This document shows positions 24,423 through 37,039 of a DNA stretch of 64,000 bases, piece after piece (position 1 is the stretch's first letter; every line of letters starts with the position of its first letter). Position numbers and translations under genes: made by a program. The stretch lies in the NCBI RefSeq assembly GCF_000143415.4, contig NW_003314305.1:1030204-1094203 (forward strand), read 5' to 3'. The notes under the pieces were generated by a model that did not search any database, had not been told where the DNA came from, and was given only the letters and a program-made list of their open reading frames with translations. Source of the stretch: Selaginella moellendorffii (Eukaryota > Streptophyta > Lycopodiopsida > Selaginellales > Selaginellaceae).

Positions 24423-25517
24423 TTAATACATTTCGAGAAACACTGGATGCAACGGAGGCATGGCTGTTCTGCTACATTCATTGAACTCGTCCAGAAGCAC
24501 TGAAGAAGTACCTTTCTCCAAGTAGAGTGGGATGTGATCAAAACCAACATCTTGTTTGTTGGAGAAAAACCTCCCTGTTGTAGATTCGGAGGCTGGAAGC
24601 AATGCCAGCCAAATAGCTGTTTCAGCCCCGGCTTGAGGCGAATGACCATTATTCCTTGACATATCGGTGCTCGTCAGCCCTGGACACATGCAATTCACAA
24701 AGATTTTACGACCTTGTTTGGGGAGATCCCATGCCATCGCTCTTGAGTAAGCATTGATAAGGAGTTTAGATAAGCAATAGTCGTATGCTCCAAAGATCCC
24801 AGACCACCCTTTTTCTCTAAGTTGGCCATGCTCCACATCCTCGATGAACTCCTCTGCCACTTCGTCCAAAGTTTCGACTGAGAGGTTGTCAATGTTAGAA
24901 ATCTTTTGTACCACGGCTTGGTTTCGAAGAGCCTGTTAAGCACCGAGAGTTTATAGCTAAATCCAGAAGAGACTTACATCCATTCGGCTTGTTGCTGAAC
25001 TCACATTGATGATGCGAGACCCATGGGGAGATTGTGATCTTAAGAGAGGGAGCAAGCACTCGATCACCATCCTCGTTCCGTAGTAGTTCGTGCTGATAAC
25101 ATCCTTGGAACTCTCCACTGTTGGATTTCCCAAGTGATCATTTCTTGAGATTCCAGCATTGTTAACCTTTATAGCATAGATCTATAAATTATTGCCAGAA
25201 TTCAGGGGAGAACTCAAACATACCAATATGTCAACGCCATTGAACTTAGTTTCGATCCATTTAGCAAAGTTTTGGATGGATGACGGGCTTCTCACGTCCA
25301 AGACATGGAAGTGAAGCGTTTCCGGATTGATCTTTTGATCCTTCTTGAGAGAATTTAGAGCCGCCAATCCCCTTTGCTCGTCTCTGGATGTCAGGATTGT
25401 AGTCACTCCCTTGAGTGCCAGGCCTTGAGCAATGGCAAATCCGAGCCCCTTATTGCTCCCAGTCACCACCGCAATTGTATCTTTGGACCACCATCTTGTT
25501 GTCCAGGAAAAGAGCAT
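24423..25517 (-). CDS. Short-chain dehydrogenase/reductase, copy 2
   Basis: Near-identical duplicate of the SDR at 4547-5641, with the same three exons (25224-25517, 24978-25166, 24423-24932) and 330 residues. TGSNKGLG is at 19-26, NNAG at 100-103, and YxxxK at Tyr213/Lys217. The frame is intact and all splice sites are canonical, including a better 3' splice site before exon 3 (TTAACAG) than copy 1. Coding differences from copy 1 are few, for example Asp for Asn and Arg for Cys around LPKQG. Its role is as for copy 1: NADP(H)-dependent reduction of an unknown carbonyl metabolite in the cytosol. An in-frame ATG 16 codons upstream exists, but copy 1 does not conserve it. Confidence 0.85.
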
Positions 25518-25760
25518 GGAAGAGACTTGAGTCAAGCAAATGTAAGAAGTATTTCTCCAGAACACTTACTGCGAGTCCGCCATAGCTCAAGAAGGCAACA
25601 GTTGCACGCACGATTGAGATGTGATATTGTGGTGCTGGTCTTGTGCTTTTATTTGCGTGAAAGGACAGTGAGGTTATTGCTGGAAAAGAAAAGTCTTCTC
25701 GGGGATTTGTCGATTAGCAACTCAAGAATAAGACTACAGTTTTGTTTAGCACAAAATGGA

Positions 25761-25832
25761 TGTGGCTGCTGGGATTCGAGCCCAGGTCTCCACGGCCACA
25801 ACGTGGAATTCTCACCACTAAACTACAGCCAC
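25761..25832 (-). tRNA. tRNA-His (GTG), second copy
   Basis: The 72-nt sequence is the same as 5907-5978: acceptor GTGGCTG/CAGCCAC, anticodon GTG in loop TTGTGGC, intact T arm, discriminator A. It lies about 245 bp upstream of the copy-2 SDR gene and on the same strand, as in copy 1. Confidence 0.93.
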
Positions 25833-26149
25833 ATTACTTGTTAAGTGGGTTAAATAGTTCCACTAGATTTATATTTATTTCCTGAGAAAAAAATTGATCT
25901 CCTCGCGTGAGAATGGTGCTGGATTGTCGGTGCAATCCCATCTTTTGTGGTCGATTGCACTAGAGATGTTGTCCTACTTTGAGATTGGTCCTGGAAATGA
26001 GCATGAAGAACGTCAAGGAGAAATAAGCAAGAACCTTTCAAACGAAACATGACATGAACTTCATGGTCCCATCTTAGAGAACAGTGACATCTTGGACGCT
26101 TTGCGGAGCGTCTGCAGCGTCAACTGGGAAAAGAAGAGAGGGGTTCAGC

Positions 26150-27962
<1,813 letters not shown>

Positions 27963-27969
27963 TCTTCAA

Positions 27970-30740
27970 ATTGCAAACCTGGAACGAATTAAAACAAATT
28001 CAAACTCAAATGAAAAGCCTTGGATCTTTTAGCTCAACACCTGAATCCGTGAAGGAACGTACCAAACCAGGGCTTAATATTGGCCAACTACTAAAAAAAA
28101 ACTTGACTAGTAAAAGTTTTTTTAGTGGTTGAGTTTGTAATTAAAATTGTCATTTGAATACAAATAAAAAATCTAACTAGTAGCAGCTTTAAAGAGGCTC
28201 TAGTGTTAATTTAATGTTGTTCTGCAACAAAAACCTCACTCACATGAAGCAGTATTTGTAGGGACAACCTGCTGTTTACATGATGTTTTAGTTCCAGTTT
28301 CTAGTGATGCAGTTGAGTGTGAAAACCTCAAACATATGTCTTTGTTTACCCATATCTTTAATAAGCTCTTCAATAAATGATACAATTGTGTTTTGCCAAA
28401 TCCTGCTGGGAGTAAAACACTAACTTAAATATGGATTGGATTCAATCTAATCCATTCATTCTTGGATCTAAATAAATAAAAGTTTTATGTGAAATTAAGC
28501 TAAAGTTATTTAATAAAGGCTACCAAAAGAGTCCCAGGTCTTGAACAAGCCTTGAACTATCTTCTTATCAAAGATTTGATACAGGAACAGTAAAGGTATT
28601 ACCTTTTGCCTCTGTTGGAGTTAACAAAAACCCTATAAGTATATGCAGTAAAAAGAATGGTCCTAAGAGTTGCAAATATGACATTGCTCGTCAAAAACCT
28701 CCCCACACCCTAGTTAAATCCACATAGCATGTATTTAAAATGTCAAGCTCAAAATCTGTTGCTACTCTTCAGCCTTAGTATAAGCTCTCAAATTCCCACA
28801 TTTCTGGAGGATTGCTACAAAGTAGAAAGAAAAAAATGTGGTCAAGTTTCTTAGTTGATCCGCTCAACCCAAATGCCTATTAGAGCTCCTTGCAACCTTG
28901 CAAGCATGCCCACTTGATTGTTAATTGATACAATGAAGCAGTATTCAGCTAAATTGACCTGATCAACAAAGGAACAAGACTATTTGACCCACTTGTGGGG
29001 AGGCAAAGTTTATTTATGAAAGAATGCTATGTTTAGTTGTATGAACAATTACTGTCACAACTTTTTCCAAGTATGGTAATATACTTTGACATAAATGAGT
29101 CTTGTTTCTCATACCAAAGAAGGTAAAGAAGAGGTGAGGGTGTTTTTTAGACTCTTACCAGTGTTCTCTATGGTAGACAAAGTGTGTTTGACTGTTTATC
29201 ATTTTGTTTGAATCAATGATAATTTCTCTTTGATAAATTATTGAGTTTAAATTGTGATAGAATATCTAACTTTACTTTTAAAAGTTTAGTATACATGTTA
29301 GGGTTTGCATATACCTCAATTTTATAGGGTGCCCCCACTTTGTCTTTTCAAGTAAAAACAAAGCTTTCATAGTAAAGTTATTTTTAATCCATTTTTATTG
29401 CAAAATAATATTTAATAGGAAATTATCCACAAAAATTGACTGTTTCATTATATTAACTCTTTATTAACATATTTAAATTAACTTCTAAAAAGATTTTTCA
29501 AGATTTTCATTTAGTAGTGTAATTATCTTATAAGAACTTATAATTTTAAATAAATTAGTTTCAAAGTGTATTCATTTTTAGTTTAGATCTCCATATAAAA
29601 GCTTGTCTATTTTTGTTAAATACAGCTATATAACTTGTATTTTCTACACAACATGAAAATGTTATAAATTATTAGACCATATAACAATATATTTTCTATC
29701 ATAAATTACAAGATTCGTATCTTTTTGTATATAAAGAAAACATTCAATACCTTTTTTTGATGTTTCAGTTTTTCATATTAAAATCTTTCATAATAGAGAA
29801 CATTACAGTTGAATTGTATATATAAAATATACATTTGATTTGGTGATTGAAGAAAATCTTCTTTGCGAAGGCAAGAAAAATAAAAATAATTTGCTCCACT
29901 TTTTATACCAGTTTTATGAATTAAAAAATATTTTATTTCATCTAAATTTTTTTTAATAGTAAACTATTGTTTTAAAAANNNNNNNNNNNNNNNNNNNNNN
30001 NNNNNNNNNNNNNNNNNNNNNNNNNNNNNNNNNNNNNNNNNNNNNNNNNNNNNNNNNNNNNNNNNNNNNNNNNNNNNNNNNNNNNNNNNNNNNNNNNNNN
30101 NNNNNNNNNNNNNNNNNNNNNNNAAACTTTTTTGTAGTGATTTACCTTTATTTATTAATAAAACTAAATAATATAATATCATAATATATTATAATTTGCT
30201 TTTAGTCTTGTATATCAAGAGCAATTATTGTTATAAGTAAACTGATATGTTGTTGATCCATAAATATCTCTTTTCTTTTACCCAATGAGCTCTCAAATAG
30301 GAATGAAATCATTTTTTCTAGAATACACACACACACACACACACAAAGATATATATATATATATATATATACTTATATATATTCACTATCAATGTAATAC
30401 AATTATCTTTTATTAACATGATTTTAACAAAAAGACATCTAAAGAAAGACATGTTGCTATAATAAGTGCAAAACCTTATAAAAAATAAAGGTTGTCGTAG
30501 CTAGTACGCTATTCTGGTTTTCATTTTTGAAAACTAGTCTAGCTTCTTACAACTGCCGCTGTCAAGTTATCAAGCCCAATGCTTTGAGAGTTTCCAGATG
30601 AGACAGGCAGTGGGCCAACGTTTTGTGCGGAGTTGGGCCTTGATCAAGCGTCACCGTTGAATCTCAAGGGAGCTAGCGTTGAATCCCAAGTCAATTCTTT
30701 CATTTTCATACTATTAAGATCATGTGAGCCTGATAGCTAT
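27970..30740. other. AT-rich spacer with an assembly gap, no gene seen
   Basis: Counterpart of the copy-1 spacer 8270-11250, but lacking about 850 bp that copy 1 has. It contains an assembly gap (29979-30123). After the gap it soon diverges from copy 1. A CA run followed by a TA run lies at about 30324-30372. Confidence 0.65.
29979..30123. other. Assembly gap (145 N)
   Basis: A run of 145 undetermined bases in AT-rich spacer. The true length is unknown. It falls in the duplicated block opposite about 11090-11225 of copy 1. Confidence 1.
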
Positions 30741-30762
30741 TATTTACGGACTTCACAACATC

Positions 30763-32184
30763 TCATTCCTGCTTGTTCTCATTTTCCTCTTTCTTTGCAG
30801 CCTGCTCCTTTCGATCCTGGAGAGCCTCAATCACTTTCTCTAGAGCCCCTCTCGAGTTCCCCCTGTTCTGGATCAACACCTCTGCGATATCAGCAGGAGT
30901 GATCTCAACCTTGGCCATCAGCTCCTCGATCTCTCCAAACTCCTCCTCAAACTGCTCCTGTTGCGAGATTTCAAGGTGAGTCCACGCCAGCACCTTGAAC
31001 GCCTCAAATCCACAGTAGCCCATGAAAATGTGGAGGTCCATCCTGCCGGACCTCAACAACGCAGGGTCTAGATCCTCCTTGTGGTTGGTCGTGAAGATGA
31101 TGATCCTCTCACTCCCGCTACAAGACCACAGCCCATCGATGAAATTCAGTAGCCCCGAAAGTGTGACCCTGCTGCTCTCTTGCTCCTTTTTCTTGTTTTT
31201 CTTCTCGGACTCTCCATCTTTCTCCTCGGTTTCTTCCTCCGGTGCCGGCTTCCCCCTCTTCTTGAGCTCCAGCGAGCAGTCGATGTCCTCGATCACGATG
31301 ATCGCCTTGTTGGAAATCCCCATGAGCAGCTTTCTCAAGTCTGCATTGCTCTGCACCTCCGTCAGCTCCATATCGTAGACATCATACTGCGTGTAGTTCG
31401 CAATGGCAGCGATGAGTGACGACTTCCCAGTCCCCGGAGGCCCGTACAAGAGATACCCACGCTTCCAAGCTCTGCCAACCCGCTCAAAGAAATCCTTTCC
31501 AGCTTTGAACGAGTCCAGGTCCTGGATGATCTTGTTCTTGAGCTCGGGATCCAGCGCCAGGCTCGAGAAAGTCGAGGCATGCTTGAAAGGCACCGATCTC
31601 CACGGCTTGTCCCTGTAGACCCACTCGCGTGAGTTTGCCATGTTGGTGTAGAGCTGCCGGTCTTGGTTCTGTCGCTTCAAGCTCTCCCCGAGCTTGATAA
31701 CTTCCCTCATGTACTCCGGCAAGAGTGTATACATGTGCCTCCTGTGAACTTGGACAACGTACGCTCGGCGTGTTCCTCCACTTCGATCAAAATAGCTGAA
31801 GCCTTCACGGTTGGACGGCTCGCTGACGTTGAAGACCCAGGAGAATGTCACCCCTTTGAAGTTGTCCTCCACTCGCTCGCCCCTGGCGAGGTTGCAATTC
31901 GGCTTGCTAGCGTTCTTCACTCGTGTGAACTGGATCCTGTTTGCCGAGCTCTTGGTGTTGGTCTCGGTGAGATGTGCGACGTAGAGGTCGACCAGGTCGT
32001 AAATCTCGTTGCTGTTGTTGCGGACGTATTCGGGAACTGAGAGCGCTGTCTCCCACCAGAGCCAGGATACCAGCCTCCTGAGCCTGAGCTCCAGAAGGAA
32101 CCAGATGTGAGAAGGAACTATCTGCTTGAGAATCATGATGAAGCCCATGAGAGAACCGAGATGGGCGAAGTAGCCGCCTGCCAT
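30763..32184 (-). CDS. BCS1-type AAA-ATPase, copy 2 (intact)
   Basis: Single-exon gene for 473 residues of the plant AAA-ATPase family that includes AATP1/OM66 and HSR4-like proteins, related to mitochondrial BCS1. These use ATP hydrolysis to remodel or move proteins at organelle or ER membranes; the client is unknown. An N-terminal hydrophobic helix (about residues 8-30) and the AAA-associated region precede Walker A GPPGTGKSS (about 248-256) and Walker B AIIVIEDIDCS (about 294-304). A charged Lys/Glu linker (about 308-338) follows, then the sensor/arginine-finger region with LLRSGRMD (about 378-385). I chose the start MAGGYF because all three copies share it, although the frame is open 16 codons further up. 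It is intronless, like the third copy. A possible TATA element (AATATAAG) lies about 60 bp upstream on the minus strand. Confidence 0.92.
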   Translation of the reverse strand: MAGGYFAHLGSLMGFIMILKQIVPSHIWFLLELRLRRLVSWLWWETALSVPEYVRNNSNEIYDLVDLYVAHLTETNTKSSANRIQFTRVKNASKPNCNLARGERVEDNFKGVTFSWVFNVSEPSNREGFSYFDRSGGTRRAYVVQVHRRHMYTLLPEYMREVIKLGESLKRQNQDRQLYTNMANSREWVYRDKPWRSVPFKHASTFSSLALDPELKNKIIQDLDSFKAGKDFFERVGRAWKRGYLLYGPPGTGKSSLIAAIANYTQYDVYDMELTEVQSNADLRKLLMGISNKAIIVIEDIDCSLELKKRGKPAPEEETEEKDGESEKKNKKKEQESSRVTLSGLLNFIDGLWSCSGSERIIIFTTNHKEDLDPALLRSGRMDLHIFMGYCGFEAFKVLAWTHLEISQQEQFEEEFGEIEELMAKVEITPADIAEVLIQNRGNSRGALEKVIEALQDRKEQAAKKEENENKQE

Positions 32185-32189
32185 CTTGC

Positions 32190-32678
32190 TCTGTTTCTGC
32201 TGCTGCGAGAATGAGAAAAATCCGACCTCCACCCCCCCCTCTTATATTCTAGCGTGCGAGTTCCTACGTCATGTTCAAGATGCCTTCAGTCAGAGAAGTT
32301 GCCAGTCATAGCGAAGATCACATAACTTGTTGAAGAAGCTCCAAACTGGGGTCAAGATGTAAGTGTCAGTGACCAAGACTTTGAACTGTTCCCAGTCCAA
32401 GAAAATGCGAGCTCGTTCCAAGTTACTCAAATGCTAGATCCTTCGAGAAGATTGATGCAAAGGGAACCTTGTCCATGCTCTTGGTATCTCGCCACACAAA
32501 ACACCACTCCAGCTTGCGTAACCAATCTTGAAGTTGAAAAGACTGTCAGTAAATGTAACACTAAAGTAGAAAAGCAAAAAGTGAGACAAGGCTGCATTTG
32601 TACCTTCTTACTGTACCAAACAGGATACATACATACAGTGGAAAGCCCAAGAAAAACGAAACCTTTACCGAGGAACTT
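32190..32678. other. Intergenic region, AAA-ATPase promoter side
   Basis: No gene seen. It contains the likely promoter of the AAA-ATPase (minus strand) and the 3' flank of the RING gene. Small open frames on both strands have no recognisable content. Confidence 0.5.
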
Positions 32679-34053
32679 CTACCCGTCATCTCTTCGTTCC
32701 GAGCTGTTGTGAATGATATTGAACTTGCATAGCGGGCATGTCGCGTTGATTCTCAACCACTTGTCTATGCAAGAACAGTGGAAGTGGTGATTGCAAGGAA
32801 GCTCCCGGAGCTCAACTCCATCGTCATATGGAGAGAGACAGATGCAGCATTCCTGGTCCATGGAAATGGTCAAGTCCTTTCCGAAAAGGAACGATTGCCT
32901 TACCGCATCTTCCGAAGACAAGCCTCGTTCAGAGCTAGGATCCGACGAACCAACCAGCGCCATGATGCCACCGAGGGAAGGAGCTTTGTCCGCTTTCTCA
33001 ATAATGCATGTATCGATGGACCCAGAGCGACGAAACTTGAATCTGGGAATGAGATTGATGTCTTCTTCCGACGCACCCTCCTGGAACGTGAAAAAGATTT
33101 CTTTCTAGTTCCTCATAAAAAAAAATACAAAAGCTGTTAAAGCAGTAGATCTCACCTGGTCCGCGACGGCATATAATATTGCAATGATGCACGGCAGGCA
33201 GCAGCATACGGCAATCCCAATAACACATGCGAGCGCTACGCAAAACACGACAAAAAAGACATCAAACGCTAGAAAAACCACTGAAAGCCTGCAAGAAGAA
33301 CTCCGTTAGTAGCCTCCAAAAGACCAACCGAAAACCATACCAGTAAAGACGTGGAGAGTGCTGCGTGAGAGCTTGACCACCGGCAGTGATCCAGTAGAAT
33401 CCAATCACCCACCAAACAAAGGAAAACATCGTATTGGCAGACTCTAGTCGCTTTGATAAACTGCTCGCAAAGAAAGAAAGAAAAAGTTAGAACAGACAAG
33501 AGAAAGAGCTACGAATAGCTTACCTGACTTGCTCAACCAAGCTCTCTTCTTCGCTAGACTGAGCCTCCATGTCGATCTCAGACTCCGAGCCAGCGGACAA
33601 ATGCCCCACAGTGTTCTCGGCGGGACCACTTCCTCCACGAAGAATCCTTCTCCTCCTCCTCCTATACTCCGAGCAAACGCACACCATATGGACGAGGCAC
33701 TGCACCGCATAGCCCACGATCCACACCCTGAGAGGAGTCTCTGGACGCTCCTCCTTGCTATTGACGAGCACGGCCACTGCTACCACCACGAATGCCAGAT
33801 TCCACATCAAGTCGAGGACCACCACCGGCCGCGAGTAGGCCCAATCGCTCTGCCGCTCCTCCAGCTGCTCCGCCGCGGTCTGGCGGACGAGCATCGACGG
33901 CTCGCGCATCGGCCGCCGCCCTGTGGCCTGCCGCAAATACCTAGCAGCGCCATGGACTGCTCTCCTGTGCCCTGGCGCCAAGGATCGCGAGGAATCGGCG
34001 TTGATCGCCCCATTCGATCCCAGGAGTGGAGCTACGTGATCCGTCGACTCCAT
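32679..34053 (-). CDS. Membrane RING-H2 E3 ubiquitin ligase
   Basis: Five exons (33524-34053, 33341-33460, 33156-33288, 32904-33080, 32679-32852) join in frame to 377 residues. The protein has several membrane segments: [20 protein letters not shown], a second in exon 1, one around [10 protein letters not shown], and one or two in the Cys-rich stretch of exon 3. A C-terminal RING-H2 finger (about residues 322-362) has the Cys/His order CCIC...CNHHFHC..C...CPLC. The layout matches the At4g11680-like plant RING family, which should recruit an E2 and ubiquitinate membrane or cytosolic targets. The final intron is only 51 nt; if retained the frame stays open but adds 17 residues before the RING, so isoforms are possible. 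The ATG is 158 bp from the stop of the upstream MurJ gene. Confidence 0.92.
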
Positions 34054-34211
34054 ATTTCGAGCAATCGATCGATCTACACAGCGCCAGTACCTGGAATCCT
34101 TGCCGGAGCGCGCATAGCGCGAAAAACCCTAACCCTTGGGAAGCTGGACGCTTGTGGTAATGCCATGTAGCGCATGGATGGGAATAAAAAATCGACGGTG
34201 GTGGATCTTCT

Positions 34212-36768
34212 TCATTGAATTCTACGCGAGAGGATTTGCCAGAGCGCAGCGGTGGAGAGAAGATTCACGATCGAAGTGGCCATTATCTGGAGAGCAAGAG
34301 AGAGAGTGAGAGAGATCTAGAGAACCAAGTAGAGATTTTCCACATACCAAGCCACTGGGACCGAGATTAAGTTTTGCAACGAGCACCCAGTCCAAGAGAG
34401 CGTTCGCGAAGATGGCAGCCAAGCTCACGTAAAATGGAGCCTGGCCATCGCCGAGACCGTAGAAAACGCGCACAAGGAGGTCGCGAAGCAAGTAGAACGT
34501 AGAGCCCAACGCATCTAAGATCGATCGAAGAAGAAAAGATGAAAACCAGCGGTCCAAACGAGAAAAAATGGAGAACTTACAGTGCTTGACGAGCGATGAT
34601 ACGGCTTGAGCGGCGGAGTCGTCGAATGCGTAGCGCTGGAAGAGAGCTCGGACGATTGGTTTTGCGAGAGGGATCGCGAGAGCGGTCATTGGAAGCGTGA
34701 GCGCCATGCAAAGCGTGATGCCTTGGTGGATCTTAGCTCGAAGTTCTGGCCAGTTCGAAGGCTTTTCTTCGAGTCTCTCTAGAGAACGTAAAAACTAGAC
34801 GAGCGTACCTGTGAAAGCTTGGAGAAAACTGGAACGAGTGGTAACAGGACCGCGCTGGAGATGATTCCCAAGGGAGCCATGACGAGAAGATTTGCATCTG
34901 GTAGAAGTTTCGTTAGAAGATCTCAAAGTTTTGATATTTGTTTTTCGCGAGCTTACATCCGAGAGCTGCAGCAGCGTTTGGAAAGTATGATGCAAAGTAA
35001 AGGTCTGTGTAAGTAGCGAGCTGAAGCATTCCGGAGGATATGGTCGCAGGCATCATAAGTAACAACACCTGAGAGCGAAGACATGAAAGACTATATAGCA
35101 AAAATAAAACTTCATACCTCCTTGACATCTTTGTCTGCAAAAGGATTTTCCCATCTCAAAACTACACGACCTCGATCATCTTGAGCAAAGATCTGATTGA
35201 TCCGAAAGAAAAGCTTAAATGCGAGAACTATCGAAAGAGTTGATACCAACCTGCAAAAGCCATTGAGCCAAAGCTCCCACTGTCGAGGCCAAAGCGAGTA
35301 AAACACCTCCTGTCAAGTACCAAAAACGAAGCTTTTGTACGAATCGACTTTCAAGCTCAAGGCAATGCAGCAAACCATTCATTAAGTTCAAAGGATCGCA
35401 AAGCTTGCAGTGAATCGCAGCCTGCATGGAGCCAAGAATACAGTCAAGAATACACGAATCTCTTGTCTTGTAACCAAAACTTACAGCGAGAATGATCGAT
35501 ATGCTTGATAGAGCAGGACTCAAGGATGCAATCCCGTATCTTCCCGAGGCACTGCACACGAAAACCCATTCCAAAGTTTGGCTACAAACTGGACGTGAAA
35601 GCTTGGTACCTCAAACTTCCATAGCCAATTCCCATCAAGCACGCGAGTGTTACACAAGGCGCCATGATTCTCAGCTGGATCAAGAGGATGGTTTTTGCAA
35701 CTTGAGAGTTTTTCTTCTTCCGAAGCTACCTGAAGTATAGCCATGCTTCTCGTGATCAATCCACCGCTTGTTTTCAATAACAATCTGTTTGGAAAGCTTT
35801 TGAGATTCTACGACAGAAAGGAATGCTGAAAACTTACCCTGGTGCGATTGCATCAATAAGAAAAGCCGCTAATGTGTACATGAGAATGCCAAGGCTCAAA
35901 GATATCTGATAAAAAAGAGGATGGTGTTAAAGTAGGGGAAAAACAAATACTTGTTTTCATTTACCACAAACATGGCATGCGAAGTTCTTCCAATGACTTC
36001 TCGTTTTCTGTCTTCTTCAGAGATCTTGCTACGAGACCAAAAGAGGAAGAAAAAAAAATGAAAACAATGAACTTAAAGAAACTCGAAACATACCTTAAGG
36101 CCGATACCATTGCTATGTGGATTGGTCCATTGATTCCTGTCAGAATTAACGGTGAGTTTTTCTTGATGATTCAGCTAGAAACTATATACCTCCAAGGATT
36201 GTCAGAAAAAATCCTGGTACAATGGACGCATATCTACAAAATTTCGAACTGAGCAAAGAGAACCATGAACTCGATGCATACCCGAACGCATCTACGACAG
36301 GACCAACACCAAATACAGCAGCAAGAACAAGCTCACGAACTAATCCCTGCAAAGGGGTGAAAAGAAAAAACTCAAAAGTCTTGCAAAGAATGAAAAACAT
36401 TTTTAACACGAGAGGGATACAACAAGACTTACCAGGACTTTGCTAAGAGCAGTAGCACTTCCAATCACTCCCGCTAGCTTCAAAAAGTTACCACCACCAC
36501 CTGAGAAGAAAACAATCTCGAGAAGAAACGAACAAAGAAAAGAAGAAAAACCTTTGGAGTCATTCTCGTTGAGCTCAAACAAAGACGTAGCACGAATCCT
36601 TTGCGAGAGTCTTCGTTTCCAGCATAGCTGGGCACTTCGTTTGCCGGAAACTAAAAGCCCACTTGAGAGGGAGGCCTTCCTACCGAGAAACAAGCAGCCT
36701 ACACAAGAATGTAAGCTTTTCCCCCCATTTCTATTTCTTCTTACCTGGGCACTGACGAAGCGATCCAT
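34212..36768 (-). CDS. murJ: MurJ/MviN-family lipid II flippase, probably plastid-targeted
   Basis: Seventeen exons join in frame to 541 residues: 36552-36768, 36433-36500, 36282-36346, 36190-36233, 36094-36136, 35965-36028, 35838-35905, 35730-35784, 35610-35674, 35485-35551, 35251-35421, 35118-35192, 34957-35068, 34809-34897, 34581-34761, 34348-34514, 34212-34286. About 80 N-terminal residues are rich in Ser, Arg and Lys, like a plastid transit peptide. The rest is a many-helix MOP-family carrier with MurJ landmarks: LSKVLGLVRELVLAAVFG, then Asp114-Ala-Phe, PGFFLTILGG, IMAPC, TDLYFASYFP and NWPEL. Lys93, Arg99 and Asp114 fall at the spacing of E. coli MurJ Arg18, Arg24 and Asp39; an Arg52 equivalent is not evident. 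MurJ flips lipid-linked peptidoglycan precursor across membranes. I see no stop or frameshift. A 44-nt GT-AG stretch within exon 1 is kept as coding because removing it shifts frame. MATE transporters are the main alternative but lack these motifs. Confidence 0.88.
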
Positions 36769-36904
36769 TCGAGAGAAAGAGCCACAAGTCGCTCATCTCA
36801 AGAGGGTTTTGGACATCAAAGCCTAACGAACAAAAACGAGAAATGTGCTATGTCGATCATTAAGAGAGTTTACTGATTGAATAAGATGTAAGAGATGGTG
36901 GCTC

Positions 36905-36976
36905 ATTTGGTCAGCGCTTAGCTCCTTAGAAATCCTAAGGTCGAGAGTTCGAGCATCTCACCCCACTTTAAGAAAG
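36905..36976 (+). repeat. tRNA-derived relic
   Basis: A tRNA-like stretch has a D-arm-like GGCTCATTTGGTCAGCGC and a T-arm-like GAGAGTTCGAGCATCTC, followed by ACCCCA. The anticodon arm does not fold to a 7-nt loop and the acceptor does not pair well, so it is not a functional tRNA. A related piece is at about 41900-41980, beside the MurJ relic. Either a SINE head or a tRNA pseudogene would fit. Confidence 0.4.
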
Positions 36977-37039
36977 AATTTTATTATAGTTAAATGTTGG
37001 TTTAATTACGATTAGTGCAATGTTTAGGGTATTTTATTT

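Noticed and set aside
33529-34170. Plus-strand frame of 213 codons across RING exon 1
   Set aside because: Antisense shadow of a GC-rich exon; its product has no domain and the minus-strand RING model explains the sequence.
36905-36976. Functional tRNA gene
   Set aside because: T arm and D arm are tRNA-like but the anticodon arm does not close on a 7-nt loop and the acceptor does not pair.
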